From Otatea glauca (lineage: Eukaryota; Streptophyta; Magnoliopsida; Poales; Poaceae): a DNA stretch of 64,000 bases. Numbering within the stretch: the first letter of the stretch is position 1; each line of letters begins with the position of its first letter. Below, in pieces: positions 22,388 through 33,576 of the stretch. The notes beneath the pieces are model-generated. The model did no database searches, had not been told where the DNA came from, and was given only the letters and a program-made list of their open reading frames with translations. The position numbers and the translations under genes are program-made. The stretch lies in contig CM070722.1 of assembly GCA_036346275.1 (NCBI GenBank), positions 22,157,336-22,221,335 of the forward strand, read 5' to 3'.

Positions 22388-23953
22388 ATGGATCCTTCTC
22401 AGGAATTCATCCCAATCCCAAACAGCAATGACCACTTTTATTTAGGCCTGGTAGGAAATCTGAGTGCTGATTCAGTTATAAATGAAGAGATTTCTCGCCT
22501 TCCTTTATCGGCTGCGGGATATAATATAGAGGGTTGGAGCAAGAGCTTCAGAGCTTAGCCGATAGCGCTTAAGGGATGGAGATCTTGGTATATCCGTGTA
22601 GCAGCCCAGAATAGGGTTGAATGGGAAAATATGTATAGCTGAATGTCTCCCCCTCTCTTAGCTGATCCAGAGGCCAATGAGCCTTTAGTGGCCACGGCTT
22701 GCTATTTCTGGTCGGATACTTTTAATGCATTTGTATTCCGTACCGGTCTCGTCGGCCCAACTCTCCTAGATGTAGCCCAACTATGTTGTTTAAGACCCGA
22801 TGGAGAACAAATATCGGCTTATAGTGCCAAGCCTAGATATAAGCTTATCAAGTCTAAAGGTGAAGGATGGGCTAAGTATATCAGTAATAATAATAAGGTG
22901 CATGGACCAGTATCGAATGAAGAATATGTTGCATTCCTCAACCTTTGGCTAGATCGGTTTCTGCTTTGTGGCACCTCTTTGTGACCAACCCAAGTATATC
23001 AAACCATATCAGAGTAACTAGTGGAGGGTCGTCGGCTATCCCTTGGGAAAATGCTGTAAGGGGCAGTCTACCAGATGATGCATATAATAGGATGTCGGAT
23101 TTTCATTGGTTTCACGAATTTTACTGTTGGCAATGTCGGAGGACCGCTCTGGTTTGTGCAGATCTGGCTGTACTGTCTATTTAGCCGATCATTTGAGTTG
23201 AATCCATCTGAAGATACGACATTTCCTCGTGAAGACACTCCTGAGGGTATGGTGCCGTAGTTTAGAGCCAGTCGATCTTATGGGGAGAGGTTTATGATGT
23301 GCTCCGGGAATGAGACAAAAGTGACACCTATCGGCTCCAAAAAATATTTATCATTCTTCTTACAACTTGATAGCAATGAATTCAAACAAAATGACTTCTT
23401 CAGTTACACAAGTACAGCTGATTTTTCATGGCCTTCCTTTCTTCACTTAGATGCCGATAGTGCTCTAATGCCGCAAGATACCTTGGATTTATTTAAGTTT
23501 TTTATTTCGCCAAGCATATTGCACATCGGCCTTCACACAAGAAATTGGACTTTTCAGCCCTCGTATGAGTTCTACTGTCCGTCAGTTTATGCTAGGCAAT
23601 TAGGCTTTGGCCAGATCGTTCAAAGTCTACCACTACTTGATCGGCTTCAGCCAAGACCAAGAGTCCGTAATGCAGTTGCGGCTAACATTGTCCTTAAAAT
23701 AGCCGATGAGCTTCAGATCAGAGACTTGCCACGTTTTATACTGAATACATGTCGGGCAGAATGCTTTTCTTCTTGGTGGTCATCAATTGCAGAAGCGCTC
23801 TATTCTGACAAGACAACATCGGCTATTGTCAATGAATTCTTTCAAAATCTTCCTAAGCTAACAATAGATACTAACAACGATTCAAGCGACGAGACTAAGT
23901 CTGCGGGGTATACTAACACAAGCCTTGTAGATATTGATGAGGTATCGACTTGA
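22388..23953 (+). pseudogene. Plant mobile domain (PMD, MAIL/MAIN-type) protein, degenerate
   Basis: The frame starts MDPSQEFIPIPNSN at 22,388. The PMD-type signature (PF10536) includes ACYFWSDTFNAFVF, GPTLLDVAQLCCL and LNLWLDRFLLCG, then VGGPLWFVQIWL and SYGERFMMCSG, then FYCPSVYARQLGFGQ. In-frame stops occur at about 22,556 (TAG), at about 22,613 (TGA) and at 23,258 (TAG, where Gln is usual), and there is a frameshift near 22,980. The final 220-codon frame is open and ends three bases before the LTR remnant. PMD proteins of plant genes (MAIN, MAIL1) act in the nucleus, and related frames are carried by Mutator-like and gypsy elements. Here it lies opposite to the inferred direction of its retroelement. 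Confidence 0.78.
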
Positions 23954-23976
23954 ATAATTTTGGTGCAAACAGATAC

Positions 23977-25449
23977 TAAGCTACTTTCATGGTATGATAC
24001 TTTTGTAAATATTTTGGGAAAACATGACAATAATATTTAATGGTCAAATTTATTTCTTATAGGCTTTGGAAAGTCAAATATGTTATTTTTGGAGGTAGTA
24101 AGTGTAACATCCTTTTTCTGTTGAGTTGGAATAGTAATTTTATTATGGATTTCCATATTTTTCTGTGATTTTCTTGGATTTTTGTCTTTAAGAAAAAGCA
24201 ATTATATTGTTGAATTCCTCTTTCCCAAATTGTGAGGACCAAAACCATAAGAGGATAAAATCCAGAATTTTTTTTGTTAAATCTTAACCCATCTGCAGAA
24301 TGTTCTTAAAAAGTCTCAAAGGCGGTCGAGCTTTAGCTTGATAGGCTGAGTCGCTCGTCGAGCGCTCAGCCCGCCCACGTTCGAGCGCTGCTCAATGCGG
24401 GCGCGCGTAAGGGGCGAGTACGTGCGCGTGCGTGCGTGCGTGGGTGCATGTGTGTGGAGTGTGTGTGCGTATGTAGCTCGCCTGTTGTTTCTTCTTCTAT
24501 ACTGAATGCCAGAGATCCTGGTCAAAATTAAAAAAAAGTCTCAAAGATATTTTAAAGCATTTAATAGTGATAAAAAATCAAAAACAATAACCAATAACAA
24601 TGAATATAGACACTGTCAGAATTATTTAAAAATATACGAGCACGATCTATAACAGCCTCAAAATAAAAAGAAAGTGAAAATTTAAATTTGAATTTTTGCT
24701 TTGAATTGAATTTTAACTATTTATTAAATTTTTCTGGACTTGTGCCATTTAAAGAAAAGCTTTCTGCGGTTAAAAGTAGTAAATCCTTAATTTTAAGTTT
24801 CAAAATCTAACAAACATAAAATCATTCGCAGATACATCCATATTAACAAAAAAGACTAAAAGCAACTATTAAATTTACAATTTAGTTCTTATATATAATT
24901 ACATCACAGTGGTGTAAAAAAACCAATCCAAAATCCAAATCCCTGAACTATGCTTATCTCCTAAGGCATTCGATCTCTTTGGTATTCATAGTTTGAAAGC
25001 AGCCATACTTCATAATACCCTTCTCTCAACAAATCGCATAGATATATATATATATATACACACAGTCTGGTATGTGTTTTCATACTGGGGCGCACAGTTT
25101 CAGCATCACTTAGGTGCATACATGCAGATACTTATATACTCAATGTCAGCATTAAACATATGTAAATACATACTCAAATTTTAGCACTAATTATATCACA
25201 CCTAGTCCAACACATCCTAGTTATCCAACAAATGAAGACAAGAGAATTTAGCACAAATTATCATATGTCAAAGTTTACATTGAAGATTTTTTCTCCCAAA
25301 CCCCTCATACAAACTATAGCCTACATCTAATACAACTGTGAACTACACTCTGATCTTACAAGCTTAAAAGAAGGATACACTTCAAATTGAACCCCATGCA
25401 AACCGACCTAGCACTCAGCATTGTCCCCAGTTCTCTTTCCACCAGCTAG
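23977..25449. other. AT-rich debris with LTR-like start and microsatellite
   Basis: A possible LTR fragment starts at 24,111 with TGTAACATCC, the start shared by the Tekay-type LTRs below (read on +). No matching end or duplication was found. A SINE interrupts it at 24,322-24,532. A (TA)n tract lies at 25,042-25,058. The rest, 24,547-25,449, shows no gene or sure element. Confidence 0.45.
24322..24532 (+). mobile_element. tRNA-derived SINE
   Basis: A 211-bp unit is flanked by an exact 14-bp duplication, AAAAAGTCTCAAAG (24,308-24,321 and 24,533-24,546). Its head carries RNA polymerase III promoter boxes: TAGCTTGATAGG (A box, 24,334-24,345) and GTTCGAGCGC (B box, 24,379-24,388). A (GT)n/(CGTG)n tract occupies 24,420-24,477. 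The tail is pyrimidine-rich (TTTCTTCTTCTAT) and ends in a short A run. Size, promoter and long duplication are typical of grass SINEs. Confidence 0.85.
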
Positions 25450-25810
25450 CACTACTACAAAAATCCCTATGACAATCGGTTCTTTTTCGTCATCACAGTT
25501 GGTTCTGGTGGTGACACAAAGTCATTAGAAAGTGATAAGGCGGCATTATCACAGTCGGTTCTCGCTCGATTGTGATGAGGGGGGTCATCTCTATCAGTTC
25601 TTTGTATGAACCGATAGAGATAAGGGGATCATCTCTATCGTTTCTTAAAAAAACCCGATAGAGATAAGGGGATCATCTCTATCGTTTCTTAAAAAAAACC
25701 CGATAGAGATGATGTGGTTATCACTATCGGTTCCTACAAAAAACGATAGAGATGAACCCCTCACGTCTATCGCTTCTTATAAAGAACCAATAGAGATGAG
25801 TGGGTATGCT
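25450..25810. repeat. CACTA terminus and subterminal array (left end of element 2)
   Basis: CACTACTACAAAAATCC is followed by inverted pairs of the type ATCTCTATCGGTTCTT and AACCCGATAGAGAT, repeated about seven times. The first repeats have the variant ATCACAGTCGGTTCT, like the array at 34,985-35,352. Confidence 0.85.
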
Positions 25811-26276
25811 ATTTTCCAATTCACCCCCCTAAAATAGCACATATTATTCACAGTATGTACATATCACATTGACACAACATAGATTACACACATTATGCAC
25901 ATAACACATTCACAGAACATAAACACTTTATTACAACACACATATCACATTCGTTCACAAAATAGAGCTCAAACATGCTTAACAGTCAGTACACATACAA
26001 TCGCATTCCAGTGTTATCCTAGGTGTTAGGTGCTAGGCGGACGGTGGCATGCCGCCTAGCGCCTAGGCACCCGAACAAGAATAGCCAAGAAGAATAAAGA
26101 TTGCAAGCAAATGACAAAGACATAGCAAAGAAAGATGCAAAGAAGAATGCAACACATAGCAGCAAAAACAGATAGCAGCAACACATACTAACACGCAGCA
26201 GCAAGCACATACTAACATCAAATATCACATAGTCTCAATAACATCACATAGACTAAGAATCAGGTGGTTAACAGAC
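25811..26276. other. AC-rich spacer with a hairpin
   Basis: The left half is rich in CACATATCACATT-like runs. An 18-base inverted repeat (about 26,022-26,072, core TGCTAGGCGG / CCGCCTAGCGCC) forms a strong hairpin. There is no coding signal. If element 2 is one unit read on the minus strand, this is its 3' untranslated region. Confidence 0.45.
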
Positions 26277-26581
26277 CTTCTTGAATTTGGAGTCACACCC
26301 CAAGGATTATCTAGTTGCTCAGGCTCTCCACTAACTATCAAACGGCCAACAGGATTTAACTGAACATGTACCTAAACCAAAAGATGCATCAGGAGATATC
26401 TATATTCTATAAGCAAACAAATCATTCCAACTATTGCATCAATGCATAATGTATGGGAAAAATTATGGCAAAAGGATGCTTACATAAGCATAACTACATC
26501 CTTGCTAATTGAAAGAATGAATGTATTTACCTCTTCCCACAGAAGTCCAGGAACCAACGCATAAACTTCATAGCAATCTTT
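26277..26581 (-). pseudogene. Captured exons of an ARID/Hsp20-like protein gene
   Basis: Two short minus-strand exons keep correct splice borders. Exon A (26,531-26,581, 51 bases) encodes KDCYEVYALVPGLLWEE between a TGCAG acceptor and a GTAAAT donor. Exon B (26,277-26,371, 95 bases) encodes VHVQLNPVGRLIVSGEPEQ and continues LDNPWGVTP before a GTCTGT donor. Both are in phase across a 159-bp intron. The peptides resemble the C-terminal Hsp20/alpha-crystallin-like region of plant ARID (AT-rich DNA-binding) proteins, recognised from the motif GEPEQxDNPWGVTPF. Here the usual FKK after VTP is altered to NSR. The rest of the gene is absent, so this is a transduplicated fragment, not a working gene. 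Confidence 0.7.
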
Positions 26582-26654
26582 CTGCAAGAGAACGGGGACA
26601 ACTTAATAAACTTATTACTAGGGATGACTTAAAGAAAGGCAGCATGTGGATGAT

Positions 26655-27365
26655 AAAACATTTATGCTTTGTACAGAGCTAGAATCTATTACATGTGTTC
26701 TTTAACTGTGACATTGCTAAGTTTGTTTGGGCTGAAATCTCCCATGGTTAAGATGTCAGTTGTTAACGATTTAAAGCCAGTGGCTAAATGGTGGCTGAGT
26801 GATATGAGATGGAAAGCTAATAACTGTATTTTTGCTTCTACTTTGTGGTCCTTATGGAAATTTCGGAATGATCTATGTTTTCGAAGGATGCAGTGGACAG
26901 GGATGCACATGCTTTGGCGCCGGGTTGGAAGATTTCTCAGGAATTGGAAGCCGTTGTGCCCTGCATCAAGCTGGGAGCAGATGGATCAATAGTTCAATAC
27001 ATATCAACATTGAAGATCAACGCGAATTTGGTTAGACAGGATGATGCTAAAGAGGAAGACCGAAACTGGGATGGAGTTGCTGTCACAAGAGAAGTAGGAA
27101 GGTTGCAGCCGCTGCTGGAAGCAAGAGTGCGGAAAATCTAAGGAAAAAGGGGCTAGATTTGTGATTCTTTTGTAACCTGGTCAAATGTTCTGTCCTGTCA
27201 TTGAAAAATGTAACTAAGGTTGTAGTAATGATAAGAGAGAAGGTCAGGGATGTAATGTAACCTAGAGCTCTTAAATTTGTGCAAGTCGATGAGGCTGCAA
27301 AAAAGCTGTGGTTTCGTTAATATAATGGAACCGGGGCTAAACCCTCTGTTTTGAAAAAGAAAATT
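26655..27365 (+). mobile_element. LINE (L1-type) 3' fragment
   Basis: The zinc-finger-like region at the C-terminus of plant LINE reverse transcriptases (zf-RVT) is visible: HVFFNCDIAKFVWAEI at 26,692-26,739, then STLWSLWKFRNDLCF near 26,840-26,880 in a second frame after a stop. The 3' end carries the phrase ATGGAACCGGGGCTAAACCC and an A-rich tail near 27,350, both typical of grass LINEs. The 5' end is truncated, as usual for LINEs. I could not fix the target duplication. It sits between the two captured gene fragments. Confidence 0.75.
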
Positions 27366-27696
27366 ATCGCTAACTAATAAACAATACAATGTGACATTTG
27401 GCTTAGAATTCACGAAAAAAGCTGCATAAGAACTCACATTCCAAATTCACAAATGGCTAAATACTCCTAGCCAATCTAACTTGAACAACTAACCATTCCA
27501 AACTTCCAAGCATAGGCACCACACGAAACGCACACTAACAAAATTACCCCAGAGAGCAACACTAAAAGATCACATTTTAATATTTGAGGCAATCACAATT
27601 CACAACCAACCAATTTCACCAGTAGGCAGTAGCAGCAACAGCAATAGAGACACACCTGTATGTACAAACCAAAAGATTGGACCAAGAGGAGCGTAC

Positions 27697-28148
27697 CTGC
27701 AGCTGTTGAAGAAGGCGTAGAGCACGCCGTCGCCGCGGGGGTGGATGGCAATCCTGTACGGCAGCTGCTCCTCCGTCCCCAGCCTCAACACCTGCACCCC
27801 ATCGCCACGACAAATCAGCACAAAAACCTCACACGAGATCGGTACGGGATCTGGGGAGAGATGGAGGGAGACGGATCGTTCATCTGGTTGGGGGAGAGGG
27901 CTAGGGCCCCCTCCGCGGTAGAGTCGAGCGCGGCCACCATGAGCGCATTGGGCACACCACTGCGGCCCTCGCCGCCTCCACCTCCAAGTGCCACCATGAG
28001 GGGTGGGGACGGAGAGGAGGCGGCGGACGCGTCCACATCGGCGGCGTCCTCGGTGGAGGGGGAAGATGATCTAAGGTTGTGGACAAGGGGGAGCCAGGAG
28101 ATGCAGTAGATGGGAAAGCCGTAGGGCGACCCGGTCGGGCGGGCGGTG
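27697..28148 (-). pseudogene. Captured fragment of a SEC12/PHF1-like WD40 protein gene
   Basis: On the minus strand a first exon reads GSPYGFPIYCISWLPL, then an Ala/Ser-rich acidic stretch, then MVALGGGGGEGRSGVPNALM. After an intron ending GGTGCAG, exon 2 (27,697-27,791) reads VLRLGTEEQLPYRI then AIHPRGDGVLYAFFNSC and stops at a good donor (CTGCAG|GTACGC). These phrases resemble the N-terminal region of plant SEC12-like guanine-nucleotide exchange factors and the related PHF1, which act at the ER in export of membrane proteins. No start codon or WD40 repeats are seen. The following ~330 bases (27,366-27,696) look like captured intron. The exon 1 frame is open, but the copia solo LTR cuts its upstream side. 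Confidence 0.6.
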
Positions 28149-31100
28149 TGAAGGACCATGTGGAGGTCTACCCAGGTTTGTGATGAGTATTTTGACTAAA
28201 TTTGAGATTGGTATGCTTTGGTTTGAGTTTGATTTGAATTGGAATTGAAATTTGAAGCAATTTGAGTCCTCTCTGTTTTCTCGGTGCTACCAGCCATGGT
28301 ATCACGGTGCTACTGGGCGAGCAGTAGAACTGGACCAAATGACCAGTGTGATATTTCTAGAGAGGTTGTTTTTAGGGGTTTTTGCTGGCGGTGCTACCGG
28401 CCATGTGTAACACCCTAATTTTTGCTCTAACTTAAATTTTGGAGTATTTTTATTTTTGTGAATTTTTTTGGGAATTTATTTAAATTTATTTGGATTTATT
28501 CAAATAGGGCTTTTCTTGAAAACAATTGAATAATGGAAAAGTTTTTGCAAAGTTTTATTGTAAATATTTTAATTGAGTTCCAAATATCTCAAAGTAATTT
28601 CTGGAATTTTTCTAGAATTTTTCTGCTATTTTAAAAGCTCAAAATGATTTAATTGAATTTCTAGAATTATTTTAAATGTGAAATGATTTTAAAATCAGTT
28701 GAAGCGATAATGGGCCGAGCCCACATTGTGCGTCGTAGCCCGCCCGCCCAAACCCTAGCGCCGCCCGCCAAGCCGTCCGATCCGGATCCGCGCTGTCGCG
28801 TGTGCCACGTCGCCCGTCGCGCGTGAGCGCCGGATCATCGCCGCACGAACGCACGAGATCGCGCCACGCCACGCCGTCCCGCGAGATCGCGAGAGGCGTG
28901 GCGTTGATGGCCGTGATTTCCACCGCGATTTGGCGCACGCCGAGGCGCCTTAAGTCCCGTTGAAGTCGTCGTGCGAGAGGCCTTCGCGCGCGTCTTTTGA
29001 CTCTCGACGCACGCCGAGACCCTCTCTAGCGCTGGCGAGCTCGCCGAAGTTGCGTCTTTGTGCCGCGGTTTTTCGTCGTTTTCTTCGCCGCCGGTTTCTC
29101 TCGCCGTCGCCAAGGTCACCGGAGTAATCCTTCCGCCAAGCGCGTCGAGCGAGCCACTTCATCACGCGGAGAAGCCCCGTGGCGCCGTGGGCTGCGTCAT
29201 CTTCCTCAACTCCGCACCTTTTCTTTTGCGCCGTGCCGCTTTCACCGAAGCCGTCGTCCGTCCGATCTTCATCGCACGCTCGGTTCGCCCACATCTCTTG
29301 TCTTTGTGTTCTTCTAGAGTAGATCTGCATCGTTAGATCTGGTTTGAGCGGTAGGGATTAGATCTAGATTCTGCGGCTAGATTTAATGCGAACCCTTGGA
29401 TCTTTTTGGACGCGTGAGGATTGAGCCACGTCGCGCCTTGAACGAGAAACCGCTCGGTGCAGTGGGCGTTAGATTAGATCTAAGCGGTAGAGATTGGATC
29501 TGGTTTTGCCCTAAGGATCCGCGCTGTTCGATTTGAACGTCGCGGCGGAGATGGCACCGCACCCTCGCCAAATCGCGCGGCCGACGCGTGGCGTTTTGAC
29601 CGGGCGAGACCGATCCGGCCGTCGATTTCGGTGCACCGTCGCGATTGCGCCGCGTGTCGTCGCATGAACCGAGACGTTGCGTGACGGCGCGGCCGCCGTT
29701 GGATCCGAGCGCCGTTGGATGTGCGACGCGGAGGCGTGGAGCCGAGGCGTCGCCGCGTTGGATGCGTGGTCGATCATTGGATGCGCAACGCGTGTCGCAT
29801 CGCATCTCGAAGCTGCGGTGCGCGTGAGGAGATCTGGCCGCTGATTCAACGAACGGCTCGGATCTTGCCGCGTTCTTTGATCGTTTCGTGAACCGAGTCC
29901 ACTAGAGACCGTGAGCCGAGCCGTGAACCCGTTCATAGACAGAGCGACGTGGCGGCCTGCAGGCGTGCCGCGTGTCGTCCGACGTCATCGCCGACGTCAT
30001 AAATATGTTATATATAAAAATATTTTGGCGAAATTCTTTTATGTGCTGACGTCATCATGATGCAATGTCGACGTCATAAATGCGAATTTTTCAGTATAAA
30101 AATAATTGGGAAAAATCGGATTTCTTAATTTCAGTATTTTGATTTTTTCAAATTTCAAATGACTATAACTTTTGCATTTTAACTCGGATTTGGGTGATTC
30201 AAATTTCTAAAAATTCATAAAATTATGATCTATTTAATGATGAATTTTATTTGAATTTTTGAGGCCATTTAGTCCTCTGTATTAGATTTTTATTGTATAT
30301 TTTGTTTGTTCGCATAGACGCAAATTTGCCGGAAAGTTTCGAAGAAGAATTCGTCGCTCAAGACCAAGCTTCGGAACACGACCAGCAATTCTTTGAAGGC
30401 AAGTGATGCTTTGATCATTTTGATCCCAGGTTTTTAAAATGTAGTTTATGCATTGAAACTATGCATGCTTATTTATTTAAAATGAATTTAAATTGATTTG
30501 GGATAATGTAGTTAATCAACCCATTTTGTTATGCCACCTTGAATTATTAATTGTATGCCCTAAATCATTGTCACCCTAAGTTTGATTATATTAGTTGGAT
30601 GCTAATATTGTGCCAACACGGGAGGCTAGACCGTGAGTAGATGCTTAGCCTTGCAACGAGTCATGAATGATCTTTCAGAAAAATGCTACAAAATTGACTA
30701 ATGGAATATTGAATGTATTTTGAAAAGTGGTGTGATGATGCCACATGATGAGATTGAGGTCTGTGACTGTGTGGTTCCGCATCGATGTTGAGTTATTCTT
30801 GGCATGTGTTGCACAATAATCAAGCGGGTGGGAAATGATTTAGACCGAGGCAAGTGGCAAGAGGTTGTGTGCTGGTGGGCTGTGTGGCGATGGGTTGATG
30901 AGTGTTGTGAGTCTGTGCTACAATGGGTGTGTGCCATCTGTTGAGTGTTGGAAGTCTTGCCTTGGCCGATTAAGGACTTCACCTTGCAAGCCTTTGATCT
31001 GAGTCACCCGTACAACCACATGTCTGATATGGGACAGACCTAGTTGACTAGGGTTCTGATATCTTTCCTCTGATACCTCGGGGTGACAGTACACAGGGGT

Positions 31101-33576
31101 GTATCTGTATGGGGGAGCGTACCTGTGCTACGGCTTGGTACCCATCCAACGGTGATTGGCCGGTCCTATACTTCGGCTCTGTGTGAGGGAAGTGATAGTG
31201 AAGGCAATACCGGAGAGGTTCTTTGGTTAAGGTAGAGGTTCCTGAAAAGCTTTGTTGCGGACAATCACCTGTGTGGTGAGCGGTTGTATCTTGTGGGTAA
31301 AGTGTACAACCTCTGCAGAGTGTCAAAACTATTCGAATAGCCGTGCTCACGGTATTGAGCATTGCTCGGGGATTACAGTCAAGGGGTAGATTTTCTTAAA
31401 CAAAACGTGGAAGGGGTGGCTGTGTGCCAAGTGTTAAAATGCTATCAAAGGCGTGTGCCAAGAATCTTCAAGAAAAACCATTTGAAGAAATTAGTATTAC
31501 TTATAACTGTTCCACTGCTTTAATTTAAATAAGATACTTGTTTAAAATTGCTGCTTGATGCAAAAGAACCATTTAAGCCAACCCTTTGGAATAAGCTTTG
31601 CATATAGTAATAGCGCTGCATTCTGTGCATTACTTGTTGAGTGCCTTGTGTACTCACCCCACCTTGCTTATCAAACCCAACATCAGTGGAGGAGTCTACA
31701 CCAGCATGAAAGGAAGAGTACACCGAGGATGCGAGCAACTAGGGGGCAAGCCCAGTCGGTTGCCTGTGGCAAGATGAAGGCTTCCACGACAGTTGTTTAT
31801 GTTCCGCTGCTATTTCTTTTTCTCTGAATAATGTAAGCCCTGTGTGGCTTTCTTATCTGTAAGGAGACCATAAGGTCGTACAACTCGGTTTATATACATG
31901 TTTGCACTATTTATTCTTATACCTTCGTGAATGTCTGTGATGTGCAACCCTGTATGACTGTGTGTGCTAGCGTGATCCTGGACTGGCACAGAATACACAG
32001 AGGGTCCGGATTTGCAGAATCGGGTCCCGACACCATGGTAGCTCGGTGCTACCGGGCGAGCGGTAGCACCAGGCCCTGGAGCGGTGTGAAAAATCTAGAG
32101 AAGGTGTTTTTCTGGTCTGGCGTAGGGCGGTGCTACTAGCCTGAAGGCGGTAGCACTAGTCCACTATGGCGGCGCTATCAGCCTGAGGGCGGTAGCACCG
32201 GCCAAGATGATCAAAGGTGAATTATGATTTGTGGACTTTGATGAATTTATTGCATATCTTTGTAGGCAATGCTATGTGAGGAGGTTCCTTGTTCTTGAGG
32301 GTTGCAGGACAATGGTGCTAGGTCATGGTGAGGTGGAGGATGACCGGGACTAGGCAAGGAGTGTCGGAGGTCCAGACGATCGGGGATCGCCGGAAGATGA
32401 TCAGAGACGGAGTCCGTGCATGCCAAGAAGACAAGGAACGGATGAGATTCTAGCTAGATGTTACTCGGATCGATGAGGGCCGTCGGATCGCGGTCTAGTT
32501 GATAGGATAGCGGGTCTAGGTAGTATGATTTGAAAACCGTGCAAGAAAACCCGGTTTGTTGGTGGGTTTTGGGTTAGCCCTTGCATGGCTGTGTAAGTGG
32601 GTTAATCCTAGCCCTTGATGAGTGCTCTAGGGTTGAGGGACTCATCGAAGGGTGGTAGGTGGCCTAAGAGTAGTATAAATAGAGGGGGAGGGGTAGTCTT
32701 CTCCTCTTTGAAGGTTTTGAGGTTTTGTGCTCCTTTGAGCTTTGCCCACTTGAAGTGATTCTTTGTAAACCTCTCCTTCTAGAAATGAAAATGATTTCAT
32801 CTATGTTCAATTTTCCTTACGCATTTACATTACGCATTTAATTTCAGCAATTTAAATTCCGCATTTACTTTCTTGCAATTTACATTTACGCAATTTGGAT
32901 TTGCCTCCCCTCTTGCATGCTTACAATTATTATGCCGAGGGTGTTGATTGTTGGATGAATCTCTTCTTAGATCATATCTCAATCATCTAGGCAATCCATG
33001 CGTTCACTTTCAAGAAAATGGACTTTGCATTCTTGAGTGAATGATATTGTAAATTGTGTTTCTTCATATCTCTACTTGTTCTTTTGCTTGCTGGGACTTG
33101 TGGGAGGCTATTCAAGATCATCTTGATCATCAAAACCCCACGAGCAAGTCTTGACTCAAGTTCTTTCGATTTGCTCAAAACTTGGTGCGTTCTTCCTTCC
33201 TGGGCAAAAAGGTCAGAATTTCGACATCAATCCTTCTGATTGAAGGTTGGAATAAGTTCCTGACATCCTGAGGATCTCATCTACCAAGTTTCGTGAGTTT
33301 TTATCCAGCAAATCAAAAGATTCCTCGAAATTTCCTTTTAAGTCGTGCTGATTTTTCAGGCTATTCTTGAGCCCAGTGCTACCGCCCCTCGTGCGGTGCT
33401 ACTGGACTCCAGTGCTACCGGGTTTCCGATGGTAGTACCGACCAGACAGCACATTTGGCTCATTTTAATCGGCTCCTTTTGTGCGTTTCCTTCGCGGGCT
33501 TGTTTGGGTTATTTCTATGGGAATGTTTCTAAGTTGCGACCATTTACCCCCCTCTCTTCGCCATCTCGATCCTTCA
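28149..33576 (+). mobile_element. Copia solo LTR (divergent subfamily), split by a Tekay-type solo LTR
   Basis: It starts TGAAGGACCATGTGG and ends GATCCTTCA. Flanks are CGGTG and TGGTG, a 5-bp duplication with one mismatch. Removing the nested LTR (28,406-32,032 plus one CCATG) leaves about 1.8 kb. It is longer than the 6,735 LTR because both ends of its sequence contain extra GGTGCTACC hairpin repeats (about 28,285-28,405, 32,038-32,205 and 33,370-33,445). The TATA box is at 32,674. There is no internal region, so it is a product of LTR-LTR recombination. Confidence 0.85.
28406..32032 (+). mobile_element. Tekay-type gypsy solo LTR, 3.6 kb
   Basis: It begins TGTAACACCC and ends GGGTCCCGACA, with an exact CCATG duplication on both sides (28,401-28,405 and 32,033-32,037). 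It shares several conserved blocks with the LTRs of the Tekay element at 35,358-52,668, in opposite orientation. A GC-rich block at 28,700-29,950 gives many spurious open frames on both strands. No gag-pol sequence is present. Confidence 0.9.

Larger units (their letters stand above)
21426..23971 (-). mobile_element. Internally deleted LTR retrotransposon (Tat-like) with an opposite-strand PMD gene
   Basis: Exact 5-bp duplications GATAC (21,421-21,425 and 23,972-23,976) flank a 2,546-bp unit beginning TGTTGACATC and ending GGTGCAAACA. The last ~17 bases recur inside at 22,042-22,058, marking a 633-bp LTR at the left. At the right only ~18 bases of the partner LTR survive. A promoter on the minus strand inside the left LTR (TATAAAAG near 21,885) and the opposite-strand gene suggest the element reads leftward, with its antisense gene next to the 3' LTR. 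That arrangement is known for Tat/Ogre gypsy elements. A single deletion removing most of the 5' LTR, gag and pol would give this structure. The Tat assignment is inference. Confidence 0.75.

Noticed and set aside
24322..24400. A functional tRNA gene
   Set aside because: A and B boxes are present, but no tRNA cloverleaf can be formed and a 14-bp duplication flanks the unit, so it is a SINE head.
28700..29950. Several overlapping GC-rich open frames of 60-140 codons
   Set aside because: They lie wholly inside a solo LTR with exact CCATG duplications. Composition explains them.
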